Shown piece after piece: positions 1-5,609 of a stretch of 5,614 nucleotides of DNA. The DNA lies in contig UQOC01000081.1 of assembly GCA_900542565.1 (NCBI GenBank), forward strand, positions 1-5,614, in the 5' to 3' direction. The notes under the pieces were generated by a model. That model did not search any database, was not told where the DNA came from, and saw only the letters and a program-made list of their open reading frames with translations. The DNA is from an uncultured Eubacteriales bacterium. GTDB taxonomy: Bacteria; Bacillota; Clostridia; Peptostreptococcales; Anaerovoracaceae. How positions within the stretch are numbered: the first letter of the stretch is position 1; each line of letters begins with the position of its first letter. The position numbers were made by a program, and so were the translations under genes.

Positions 1-457
1 CCCCTGCGGCAGCAGCAGGAAGCCGGCAGGAGTCTTTTATTTCAAGATAAGAGAACCACAGATAGATATGTCCGGCAAGGACATGGATCAGGAAACCCTT
101 GAAGCGGAGATACGGAAAACCTTTAAACTGGACGGGATAATGGCGGATAACGAACAGGTCATCGGCGAGATCGCCGGAGACTTCAGCGGATTTTCCGAAG
201 TGGTACCTATCAGGGCTACCAAAGAGGGCATAAAAAACACAGGCAGAGAAGGCCTCGTTCCTGAAGAGGATTTCCGGCAGCTCAGGGCGGATGTGGCCGA
301 TAAGGTCAGCCGGCTCTGCGCCGATATGCTGGCGGGAAAAGCAGACATACACCCAATGAAGACCAAAGACAGGTCTGCCTGTACTTTCTGCCGTTACAAA
401 GGGATATGCAGATTCGATACGGTCTTTGAAGGCTGTTCATATAACATAATCAGTTAA
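1..457 (+). CDS. addB: AddB C-terminus (ATP-dependent helicase/deoxyribonuclease subunit B), 5' partial
   Basis: This is the last ~151 codons of AddB, which works with AddA as the AddAB helicase-nuclease that resects double-strand breaks for RecA loading. The frame is open to the left edge (reading from base 2), so the ATG at 68 is an internal Met, not a start. The visible part begins with a PAGVFYFKIREP strand-helix stretch typical of the end of the RecB-family nuclease domain. It ends with the iron-sulfur signature C-x2-C-x5-C (Cys105, 108 and 114 counted from the internal Met at 68), followed by CRFD. In the family these three cysteines join a fourth, far upstream, to hold a 4Fe-4S cluster; that fourth Cys and the catalytic residues lie outside the window. 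addA is commonly the next gene in Firmicutes, but here a GNAT gene follows after 30 bp. Identification is firm; only the N-terminal ~85% is missing. Confidence 0.93.
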   Translation, partial: PCGSSRKPAGVFYFKIREPQIDMSGKDMDQETLEAEIRKTFKLDGIMADNEQVIGEIAGDFSGFSEVVPIRATKEGIKNTGREGLVPEEDFRQLRADVADKVSRLCADMLAGKADIHPMKTKDRSACTFCRYKGICRFDTVFEGCSYNIIS

Positions 458-487
458 TGTGCAGCACAGCCGAGAGGAGGAAAATTT

Positions 488-1150
488 ATGACAGAGAAAA
501 ACAGGCCCATGACTACAGATCACCTTATCATAAGACAGTCATGCTGGGATGATCTGGAAGATTTCTACCGGTGGGAGAGGATGCCGGAAGTGACAGAATT
601 TTTCAGCATCCGGGACGGACAGACAAAAGAGGATGTCATACGGAAATATCTGGCCGATGAGGACGACCCGGCAGCCCGCCAGTTTACTATCATGCTCAAA
701 GGCGAAGATGATCCTGCCGGCGATGGTGCGGACGCTCCGCAGGCCGGAGAGCCGGATGGGAATGCCTGGCAGGCAGACGGGCATGGACAGACAGGGGAAA
801 CGGCTCCACGCAATATCGGCCGCATAGTGCTTGCCGACATAGAACCGGGCTGGAAAGCCGAGATATGGCGGATCTATATAGGCGATACAGCGCTGCGGGG
901 TAAAGGCTACGGCAAAGAAGCCATGCTGGCCATGATGGAATACTGCTTCGGCCAGCTGGGCCTTGAGAGGCTGTATCTGGACCATTATACGGGCAATCCG
1001 GCGGCCCATCTGTATCTGTCACTGGGCTTTCAGTACGAGGGTGTCCTCCGCAAAAACTGCCGCAAGAACGGCGTGCTCTACGATGTCCACCTGATGTCCA
1101 TGCTCAGAGAGGAGTATGAGGAAAGGTACGGAAAGAGGAATGAGCGATAA
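488..1150 (+). CDS. GNAT-family N-acetyltransferase with low-complexity insertion
   Basis: The protein has 220 residues and a GNAT fold resembling RimJ/RimL-type enzymes, which move an acetyl group from acetyl-CoA to an amine; the substrate is unknown. Residues 10-70 form the N-terminal half (HLIIRQS...WDDLEDFYRWER). The acetyl-CoA pyrophosphate loop is R137-G-K-G-Y-G142. Motif B is N170-P-A-A-H-L-Y-x3-G180-F, followed by a strand and the C-terminal YDVHLMSMLREEY. Between the early strands, about residues 72-107 are a Gly/Asp/Ala/Pro-rich stretch with no hydrophobic pattern, absent from typical ~180-residue relatives; it looks like a disordered loop. The start at 488 is chosen for an excellent AGGAGG (475-480) 7 bp upstream; a second Met at residue 8 is possible. 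The gene follows addB by 30 bp and its 3' end overlaps the next gene, so it is probably in the addB operon. Confidence 0.93.
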   Translation: MTEKNRPMTTDHLIIRQSCWDDLEDFYRWERMPEVTEFFSIRDGQTKEDVIRKYLADEDDPAARQFTIMLKGEDDPAGDGADAPQAGEPDGNAWQADGHGQTGETAPRNIGRIVLADIEPGWKAEIWRIYIGDTALRGKGYGKEAMLAMMEYCFGQLGLERLYLDHYTGNPAAHLYLSLGFQYEGVLRKNCRKNGVLYDVHLMSMLREEYEERYGKRNER

Positions 1151-1940
1151 CATCATTCTTTTCCCAGAATTTGAAAAACTGAAAACCGAAATATCATCTC
1201 TCAAAGCCAGGATATCGGAGCTCCTCTGCATGCGGGATCAGATGTTATTTGTGGAGTGCAAGAACATCGAAATGGAATACATGCTTGCTCTGGGCGATCT
1301 GGAGTACAAGGCATACGAACTAAACTGCCACATGCTCCGCCTGAAGCGCAAGGCAGAACTGATACAGACCTGCAAAAACCGTCAGGAAAAGATCATCCTT
1401 TCCGAGATCGAGAATATCCTCGATACAGACTTTTCAGACTATCAGGCACGCCTAGATGAACAGCTCCACAAGATGAACAGGGCTATGGAGCGGAGCCGCG
1501 GAGAGTGGCTTTCTGAGGATGAACTGCAAGAAGCAAGGAAGTTGTACCACGATATAGTAAAAGCTCTGCACCCCGATCTGCACCCGGAACTGGGGCCGGA
1601 AAAACTGGAACTTTTCCACAATGCCGTATCTGCATACGAAAGAGGCGATATTAAATCTCTGAGGCTCATAAGCGTCATGGTAAGCGGCTCAGACACTGTC
1701 GATCAGGAAAAAGACAAAACGGCGGCGCTGACAAGAGAAAGGGACAGGCTTAAAGAGCTGGCCACAGATCTGCAGGAACAGATAGAGAAGATCACAAATG
1801 AATACCCCTATACGGTCAGACCGATCATACGGAACAAACAGAAGATCACGGAAAAGCGGGCAGAACTGTCCGGCCTGATCGAACAGCTGGATCAGGCGAT
1901 CGAGGCGTATGAGATGCGGATCAAAGAAATGCTGAGGTGA
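1140..1940 (+). CDS. Coiled-coil protein with a J-domain-like HPD motif
   Basis: A protein of 266 residues from the ATG at 1140. Residues ~8-115 and ~185-265 are charged, heptad-like and probably coiled coil. Between them, residues ~125-178 resemble the core of a J domain: helix II (ARKLYHDIVKAL), the H144-P145-D146 tripeptide needed to stimulate Hsp70 ATPase, then a helix-III-like LELFHNAVSAYERGDIKSL. The normal N-terminal DYYxxLG start of a J domain is lacking, so this is a divergent or truncated J module. No signal peptide or membrane helix is seen, so it is probably cytoplasmic. It overlaps the GNAT stop by 11 bp and lies 4 bp before the HIRAN gene, which indicates translational coupling. 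The start is uncertain: an in-frame ATG at 1116 would add eight residues, but neither start has an ideally spaced RBS (GAGGAAAGG at 1118-1126 precedes 1140 by 13 bp). A DnaK co-chaperone adapter role is inferred only. Confidence 0.8.
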   Translation: MSDNIILFPEFEKLKTEISSLKARISELLCMRDQMLFVECKNIEMEYMLALGDLEYKAYELNCHMLRLKRKAELIQTCKNRQEKIILSEIENILDTDFSDYQARLDEQLHKMNRAMERSRGEWLSEDELQEARKLYHDIVKALHPDLHPELGPEKLELFHNAVSAYERGDIKSLRLISVMVSGSDTVDQEKDKTAALTRERDRLKELATDLQEQIEKITNEYPYTVRPIIRNKQKITEKRAELSGLIEQLDQAIEAYEMRIKEMLR

Positions 1941-1944
1941 TTTG

Positions 1945-2343
1945 ATGGGAGACATCATAAAAAACGGCGGAAACGAGATAGTTGGACTTATCCATGGAAA
2001 AAATGGAGAACTGGACATACCAAAGCCTTTCCAGCGGGATATCTTTCTTTTTGATACTTATGTTGCCGGCACGATTCATGTGGACGGTATCGAGGAACTG
2101 GAGCCGGGGCTCAATGTGGGCGACCGGATTGATTTTTTCCGCGAACCGGACAACCCTTATGATCCAATGGCGATCGCCGTCAAGAATACGGACGGAGTTA
2201 AGATAGGCTATGTTCCAAAGGCCGATAACGCCGTCTTTTCACGACTGATGTATGCGGGGAAATTGCTTTTCGGCAAGCTTACTGAAAAAGAAAAACGGGG
2301 CAGCTGGCTGAGGATCAAAATGGAGATATATCTGAACGAGTAG
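1945..2343 (+). CDS. Stand-alone HIRAN-domain protein
   Basis: A protein of 132 residues. Residues ~36-131 match the HIRAN fold: VAGTIHVDGIEEL (first strand and helix), GDRIDFFREPDNPYDPMAIAV (66-79, with the conserved R-x-P-x-N-x-Y-D-x2-A-I-x-V pattern), then K86-I-G-Y-V-P-K92 and a final helix and strand. In eukaryotic HLTF the HIRAN domain grips the 3' end of single-stranded DNA, with a Tyr-Asp pair taking part; Y72-D73 sits in the matching motif here. There is no helicase or nuclease domain, so it may act as a DNA-end sensor or adaptor. The ATG at 1945 has GAGGTGA (1934-1940) just upstream, within the end of the J-protein gene; an adjacent TTG at 1942 is less likely. As the last gene before the repeat region it probably ends the operon. 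The domain assignment is strong; the biological role is unknown. Confidence 0.9.
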   Translation: MGDIIKNGGNEIVGLIHGKNGELDIPKPFQRDIFLFDTYVAGTIHVDGIEELEPGLNVGDRIDFFREPDNPYDPMAIAVKNTDGVKIGYVPKADNAVFSRLMYAGKLLFGKLTEKEKRGSWLRIKMEIYLNE

Positions 2344-2370
2344 ACCAGAAAACTGTGTCGGCTGCATCCC

Positions 2371-2405
2371 CCCCCTGAAAATAGATTTTTATCAGTTTCA
2401 GGGGG
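2371..2405. repeat. Perfect 10-bp inverted repeat after the HIRAN gene
   Basis: CCCCCTGAAA (2371-2380) pairs perfectly with TTTCAGGGGG (2396-2405) around a 15-nt A+T-rich loop, 27 bp after the HIRAN stop. It is stable and well placed to end the addB-HIRAN transcript, but it is followed by ATTGGCTCC rather than a T tract, so it is not a standard intrinsic terminator. The right arm is also the start of the first 42-bp repeat. Confidence 0.6.
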
Positions 2406-2489
2406 ATTGGCTCCACCGATTTTCAACATGTTTCCCTTTTCAGGGGGATTGGCTCCACCTATTTTAATGGTTTTTGCTTTTTCAGGGGG
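2396..2489. repeat. 42-bp tandem repeat (2.2 copies)
   Basis: Copy 1 begins at 2396, copy 2 at 2438, and a truncated copy (first 10 bp only) at 2480, a spacing of exactly 42 bp. The first 28 bp of copies 1 and 2 differ at a single position: TTTCAGGGGGATTGGCTCC, then ACC, then g/t, then ATTTT. The remaining 14 bp of each unit are unrelated. Because 42 is a multiple of three, the minus strand reads as a short repeated peptide (KIGGANPPE), which explains a spurious minus-strand ORF here. The pattern resembles intergenic REP-like sequences more than coding DNA. Confidence 0.85.
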
Positions 2490-2516
2490 GCGGCAGAATC
2501 GCCTGAACAGCAAAAA

Positions 2517-2534
2517 TGACAATTATAATTGTCA
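2517..2534. promoter_or_regulatory. Perfect 18-bp palindrome, possible operator
   Basis: TGACAATTATAATTGTCA is identical to its own reverse complement over all 18 bases, with no central spacer. The size and A+T-rich centre are typical of binding sites for dimeric repressors of the MarR or Fur/PerR type. It contains TATAAT on both strands, but no acceptable -35 element lies at the right distance on either strand. No intact gene begins nearby, so what it would control is unclear; it may be part of the mobile repeat cluster. Confidence 0.45.
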
Positions 2535-2570
2535 AAATATGGCTGTACATACATCACGGCCCTCTAAAAG

Positions 2571-2609
2571 CTCCCCCTGAAAAGCTTGGGACATAAAATT
2601 CAGGGGGAG
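2571..2609. repeat. 11-bp inverted repeat (alternative hairpin)
   Basis: CTCCCCCTGAA (2571-2581) is the exact reverse complement of TTCAGGGGGAG (2599-2609), with a 17-nt loop. Its right arm is shared with the hairpin at 2599-2623, so only one of the two can form in a given transcript. Confidence 0.65.
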
Positions 2610-2623
2610 TCAGTCCCCCTGAA
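2599..2623. terminator. Possible bidirectional rho-independent terminator
   Basis: TTCAGGGGGA (2599-2608) and TCCCCCTGAA (2614-2623) form a perfect 10-bp stem with a 5-nt GTCAG loop. On the minus strand the stem is followed at once by TTTTAT (2598-2593), the normal layout of an intrinsic terminator, which would suit transcripts from the broken minus-strand gene upstream at 2835-3472. On the plus strand a run of five T (2630-2634) follows after a gap of about 6 bp, which is less convincing. The stem is made from the same TTCAGGGGG words as the rest of the cluster. Confidence 0.5.
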
Positions 2624-2638
2624 GGTGTATTTTTGCCT

Positions 2639-2731
2639 GATTTAGGTGGAACGGCGGGGTGCATGGACTGATTTAGGTGGAACGGCAAGATGCGAGGGCG
2701 GATTTAGGTGGAACGGCGGGGTGCGAGGACG
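2639..2731. repeat. Three tandem 31-bp repeats with a 17-bp core
   Basis: Units start at 2639, 2670 and 2701, exactly 31 bp apart. Each opens with the identical 17-bp core GATTTAGGTGGAACGGC. The remaining 14 bp vary: units 1 and 3 share GGGGTGC, while unit 2 has AAGATGC. The core contains TAGGTGGA, whose reverse complement TCCACCTA occurs in the second 42-bp repeat, so the two repeat types seem to be related elements in opposite orientation. There are too few units, too short a core and no cas genes to call this CRISPR. Confidence 0.88.
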
Positions 2732-2834
2732 GCGCTGTGCAAAACGGAAAGGCACCCTGACAGAGCTTGCAGGCAGCACCGGTCTTATAAGTTCGAATAA
2801 GGCATTAAGAAAATGCTTTCAATATATCAAAATA
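2732..2834. other. Spacer between tandem repeats and the broken minus-strand gene
   Basis: About 100 bp with no convincing gene. It holds only a weak imperfect hairpin (AAGGCATT/AATGCTTT, 2799-2819, one G-T pair) without a T tract on either strand. G+C drops sharply after about 2785, marking the change from the G-rich repeats to the A+T-richer broken gene. Confidence 0.5.
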
Positions 2835-3472
2835 TCAAAAACCGGACTCTTCGCTGTCAGGGAACCGGTTGCTTATGTACTCATAAAGTCCCATACTGTC
2901 AAGACGATTGTTGAACATCCGGTCTATCCGGTGGTTATAATAATTTGTGCAGAAAGAGATTTTTTCCATTGAACCGTTGTAAAGAACGCCCAGGGTAAAG
3001 TGATAGGCATATGTATATCTGGCGTTATGCCTTAGCCGGGCAAAAAAATTGGATATCCTGTGTTCCTGATATAATATGGAGTCAAAAGGAATAACGATAT
3101 GCTGGGAAGAGTCGAACCGGCATATTACATGTATTGCGAAATCAGCTATAAACAGGTAAAGATCATCAAAGACCCGCGGATCATCAAATAATGTCCTTTC
3201 GGACGAGGTAATGTAAGAAATGTAAGTGGTGTAAAGAGCTCCGTATTCCTTTTCCAGTTTTTTGAAGAAGGGGAAAGCTTTGAAAATGGCTCTGTATACT
3301 AAAGGGTTGTTTCGTGATTGTAAGCCAGTACGGATATTATCCCAAACAGCAGCAGGGATAACACCGCCGGAAATACGGTATAGAAAAAATCATATATATG
3401 ATGCCTCCGTTGCTTTGCCGGTAATATGATTATCATACATAGTGTACAATAAAAAGACAGCAATGACAACAA
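2835..3472 (-). pseudogene. Frameshifted gene for an unknown two-helix membrane protein
   Basis: Read on the minus strand, one frame is open from 3389 to a TGA at 2835 (185 codons) but has no ATG, GTG or TTG before residue ~142. Its product is rich in Phe, Tyr, Arg and Asp, for example LFDDPRVFDDLYLFIADF and RHNARYTYAYHFTLGVLYNG, and looks like a folded soluble domain. A second frame, open from 3481 to a TAG at 3299-3301, encodes two hydrophobic helices (GLLSLLSFYCTLCMIIIL and VFPAVLSLLLFGIISVLAY) separated by the basic loop KQRRHH. Joining them with a one-base shift near 3302-3312 (GAAACAACCCTTT) gives a protein of ~200-210 residues: two membrane helices with the loop inside, then an external domain. 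Possible starts are TTG 3472 or ATG 3436; neither has a clear RBS, and a third frame upstream is also hydrophobic, so a second lesion is possible. I do not recognise the family. A sequencing error is an alternative explanation. Confidence 0.62.
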
Positions 3473-3540
3473 ACCATGATATCATTCTGCTGGATTATAA
3501 AGATACTTGCCAAAAAAGGCAGCGATCAGAGCTTTTCCAC

Positions 3541-3569
3541 TTGTTAAATCGTCAAAAATTAGGTAAAAT
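3541..3569 (+). promoter_or_regulatory. Sigma-A promoter for deoD
   Basis: TTGTTA (3541-3546) and TAAAAT (3564-3569) are separated by exactly 17 bp, close to the TTGACA-N17-TATAAT consensus. Transcription would begin near 3576, leaving a leader of about 115 nt before the deoD ATG at 3691. It also shows that an in-frame upstream ATG at 3442 lies before the promoter and cannot be the translation start. Confidence 0.7.
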
Positions 3570-3593
3570 AGGAGTTAATCTATATCATCACAA

Positions 3594-3611
3594 CATGGCT
3601 GACAGGCCATG
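3594..3611 (+). other. Small hairpin in the deoD leader
   Basis: CATGGC (3594-3599) pairs with GCCATG (3606-3611) around a 6-nt loop, about 18 nt after the predicted transcription start. No purine-riboswitch core is seen in the 115-nt leader. It could be a transcript-stabilising 5' stem, or chance. Confidence 0.3.
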
Positions 3612-3690
3612 GCTTTGTATTGTCTCAAATGATCCGGGCAGCCCAGAGGAGCAGAGGCGCCCGAAATTTAAAAATAAGGGGGAAACGAAA

Positions 3691-4398
3691 ATGTCAAACA
3701 TTCCTACACCGCATATAGAAGCAAAAGCAGGCGATTTCGCCGAGACTGTCCTCATGCCCGGCGATCCGCTGAGAGCCAGGTTCATAGCCGAAACTTTCCT
3801 GAAAGACCCTGTGCTGGTCAATAATGTAAGAGGAATACAGGGATATACCGGGACATACGAGGGAAAGAGAGTGTCCGTCATGGCTTCGGGGATGGGAATG
3901 CCTTCAATGGCCATATATTCTTATGAACTGTTTAATTTCTATGATGTTAAGAACATCATCAGAGTGGGGACTGCAGGAGTCGTAGATCCTTCCCTCAAGG
4001 TGCGCGACATCGTCATAGGCATGGGAGCATGCACCAATTCCAATTATGCCGCACAGTTCGACCTGCCTGGCACATATGCGCCTATCTGTTCATATGAACT
4101 GATGAAAAAGGCCATAGATGCGGCGGACAAGATGGGAATAGAGACCAAGGTGGGCAACCTCTATTCATCAGACGCATTTTACGATGATTCTGCCAGCCTT
4201 TCAAAATGGCAGAAGATGGGTGTGCTGGCCACCGAAATGGAAGCGGCGGCTCTCTACATGAACGCTGCAAGAGCAGGAAAGAATGCTCTTGCCATATGCA
4301 CCATTTCTGACAACCCATTCACCGGTGAAGCAACTACAGCCGAAGAAAGACAGAACACTTTTACTGCAATGATGAAGATTGCCCTGGAGATAGCGTAA
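3691..4398 (+). CDS. deoD: DeoD-type purine nucleoside phosphorylase
   Basis: This cytoplasmic enzyme reversibly splits purine (deoxy)ribonucleosides with phosphate into free base and (deoxy)ribose-1-phosphate, in purine salvage. The protein has 235 residues (E. coli DeoD 239) and aligns along its whole length. Visible landmarks are TPH8IEA, whose His reaches into the neighbouring subunit's site; MPGDPLRA (22-29) with phosphate-binding G24 and R28; NNVRG with R47; IIRVGTAG (R91 and T94, where E. coli has Ser); GMGACT; VGNLYSSDAFY; the ribose-binding TEMEAA (181-186); the catalytic ISD207; and R220, which helps protonate the base. The start at 3691 is fixed by AAGGGGG (3676-3682) 8 bp upstream and by family length; the 83 extra residues from an ATG at 3442 are not DeoD-like and overlap the broken minus-strand gene. 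It has its own promoter at 3541 and is probably co-transcribed with the racemase gene. Confidence 0.97.
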   Translation: MSNIPTPHIEAKAGDFAETVLMPGDPLRARFIAETFLKDPVLVNNVRGIQGYTGTYEGKRVSVMASGMGMPSMAIYSYELFNFYDVKNIIRVGTAGVVDPSLKVRDIVIGMGACTNSNYAAQFDLPGTYAPICSYELMKKAIDAADKMGIETKVGNLYSSDAFYDDSASLSKWQKMGVLATEMEAAALYMNAARAGKNALAICTISDNPFTGEATTAEERQNTFTAMMKIALEIA

Positions 4399-4454
4399 GT
4401 TTTTTTCAGAGGATCGTGATAAAAACCGCATAAAAAACAAGGAGAAGATATACA

Positions 4455-5543
4455 ATGGAAAACAGATACCCTAGAGTTGAGATCAATCTGGCCCATTTGC
4501 AGCACAATGTATCAAAAGTGGTAGAAAAGTGCGGAAGCTTTGGGATACAGGTAGCCGGAGTCATCAAAGGCGCCACGGGGATACCGGAGGTTGCCCGCGC
4601 TTTCGACAAAGGGGGCGCTGCATTCATCGCCTCGTCAAGGCTTGAACAGCTTGAAGATGCCATCAATGCCGGTATAGAAAAGCCTATGATGCTTATCCGG
4701 ATACCTATGCTCAGCGAGGTGAAAGATGTCATAAGGCTGGCCGACATAAGCCTCAACAGCGAATTTGAAGTCATCAAAGCCCTCAATGATGAAGCCAGAG
4801 CTCAGGGTAAACTCCACAAGGTGATCCTTATGGCCGATCTGGGCGATCTCAGAGAAGGATTCTGGGACAAAGACGAGATGATCAAAGTGGCCGAGTACAT
4901 CGAAAACAAGATGATAAACATACAGCTTGTGGGCATCGGGACCAATGTGGGATGCTACGGGTCGATTTCACCGACTGTCGAGAAACTTGAGGAACTGGTG
5001 GAGCTTGCCGAAAAGATAGAAGAAAGGCTTGGCCGCCAGCTGGAATATATCTCCGGAGGAGCCACCAGCAGTCTCATGAGAGTATGGGACAAAAATATAC
5101 CTAAACGCATAAACATGCTCAGGGTCGGCGAAGGTATACTGCTTGCAAGAGATCTTGATGTATTTTACGGTTATGATATGTCCGATCTTTATCAGGACAT
5201 ATTCAGGCTCAAGGCAGAGGTGATCGAGGTCAAGGATAAACCGTCCTATCCGGTAGGGACCATTGCCATAGATGCGTTTGGACATACTCCGACTTATGTT
5301 GACCGCGGTATACGGCGCCGTGCGCTGCTGGCCATGGGAAAAGTCGATTACGGCGATCCCGCCGAACTCCTGCCCATGGACAAGGGCATAGAGGTCCTCG
5401 GAGCTTCCAGCGACCACACTATAATAGATGTGGAGGATGCCGAAAGGGATTACAAGGTTGGAGATATAATGACATTTGACATATGTTATGCTACGGTTGT
5501 CTATCTGACCAACTGCCGCAATGTACATATAGCATTTGTCTGA
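4455..5543 (+). CDS. orr: Alanine/ornithine racemase-family PLP enzyme, probable ornithine racemase
   Basis: A protein of 362 residues with the alanine-racemase-type PLP barrel in the variant represented by clostridial ornithine racemase (~350 residues), which converts L- to D-ornithine for the D-ornithine aminomutase route of ornithine fermentation. Evidence: PRVEINLAHLQHN at the N-terminus; K38 in VAGVIKG, the expected PLP-Schiff-base lysine; the FIASSRLEQLEDA helix; DLGDLREGF (128-136); phosphate-binding SGGATSS (200-206); INMLRVGEGILL (219-230); and the C-terminal EVLGASSDHTIIDVED (313-328), a hallmark of this subfamily rather than classical Alr. The family is easily confused with lysine or alanine racemases and the substrate cannot be settled from sequence; no aminomutase genes are in view. 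AAGGAG (4439-4444) lies 10 bp before the ATG. The 56-bp gap after deoD holds no terminator hairpin, so the two genes are likely one operon. Confidence 0.82.
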   Translation: MENRYPRVEINLAHLQHNVSKVVEKCGSFGIQVAGVIKGATGIPEVARAFDKGGAAFIASSRLEQLEDAINAGIEKPMMLIRIPMLSEVKDVIRLADISLNSEFEVIKALNDEARAQGKLHKVILMADLGDLREGFWDKDEMIKVAEYIENKMINIQLVGIGTNVGCYGSISPTVEKLEELVELAEKIEERLGRQLEYISGGATSSLMRVWDKNIPKRINMLRVGEGILLARDLDVFYGYDMSDLYQDIFRLKAEVIEVKDKPSYPVGTIAIDAFGHTPTYVDRGIRRRALLAMGKVDYGDPAELLPMDKGIEVLGASSDHTIIDVEDAERDYKVGDIMTFDICYATVVYLTNCRNVHIAFV

Positions 5544-5574
5544 AAACAGTTAAAATAAAGGTAAAATGAAAAAC

Positions 5575-5609
5575 TAACTTCCAGAAGAAAAAGTAAGTTC
5601 CAGATGAAA
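5575..5609. repeat. Two imperfect direct repeats, 19-bp period
   Basis: TAACTTCCAGAAGAAA (5575-5590) and TAAGTTCCAGATGAAA (5594-5609) match at 14 of 16 positions. They lie in an A+T-rich spacer after orr in which no terminator hairpin is visible before the window ends. They might be paired regulator sites for a gene further right, or the start of a longer tandem array that is cut off here. Confidence 0.5.

Noticed and set aside
539..1009. Minus-strand ORF of 156 codons opposite the GNAT gene
   Set aside because: The GNAT motifs lie on the plus strand with an ideal RBS; the antisense product looks random.
2208..2522. Minus-strand ORF with repeated KIGGANPPE peptide
   Set aside because: The repeated peptide is explained by a 42-bp period DNA repeat, and the rest is antisense to the well-supported HIRAN gene.
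2639..2731. CRISPR array
   Set aside because: Only three units, a 17-bp core with 14-bp tails that are partly similar to one another, and no cas genes.
2799..2819. Terminator hairpin after the minus-strand gene
   Set aside because: The 8-bp stem is A+T-rich with a G-T pair and has no T tract on either side.
2646..2972. Plus-strand ORF of 108 codons
   Set aside because: Its first third is a translation of the 31-bp repeats and its last third is the exact complement-phase shadow of the minus-strand coding frame; no RBS.
3299..3315. Programmed -1 ribosomal frameshift in the minus-strand gene
   Set aside because: CCCTTTA resembles a slippery heptamer but is in the wrong phase for moving from the upstream frame to the downstream frame; a simple indel fits better.
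3442..3690. N-terminal extension of deoD from an upstream in-frame ATG
   Set aside because: It lies before the likely promoter, has no RBS, is unlike DeoD, and is antisense to the broken membrane-protein gene; the ATG at 3691 has a strong RBS and matches family length.
3577..3690. Purine riboswitch in the deoD leader
   Set aside because: The conserved junction and loop sequences of the purine aptamer are not present; only a 6-bp hairpin is seen.
4968..5528. Minus-strand ORF of 186 codons opposite orr
   Set aside because: Orr is conserved through the same stretch; the antisense frame has no RBS or recognisable motif and arises from codon bias.
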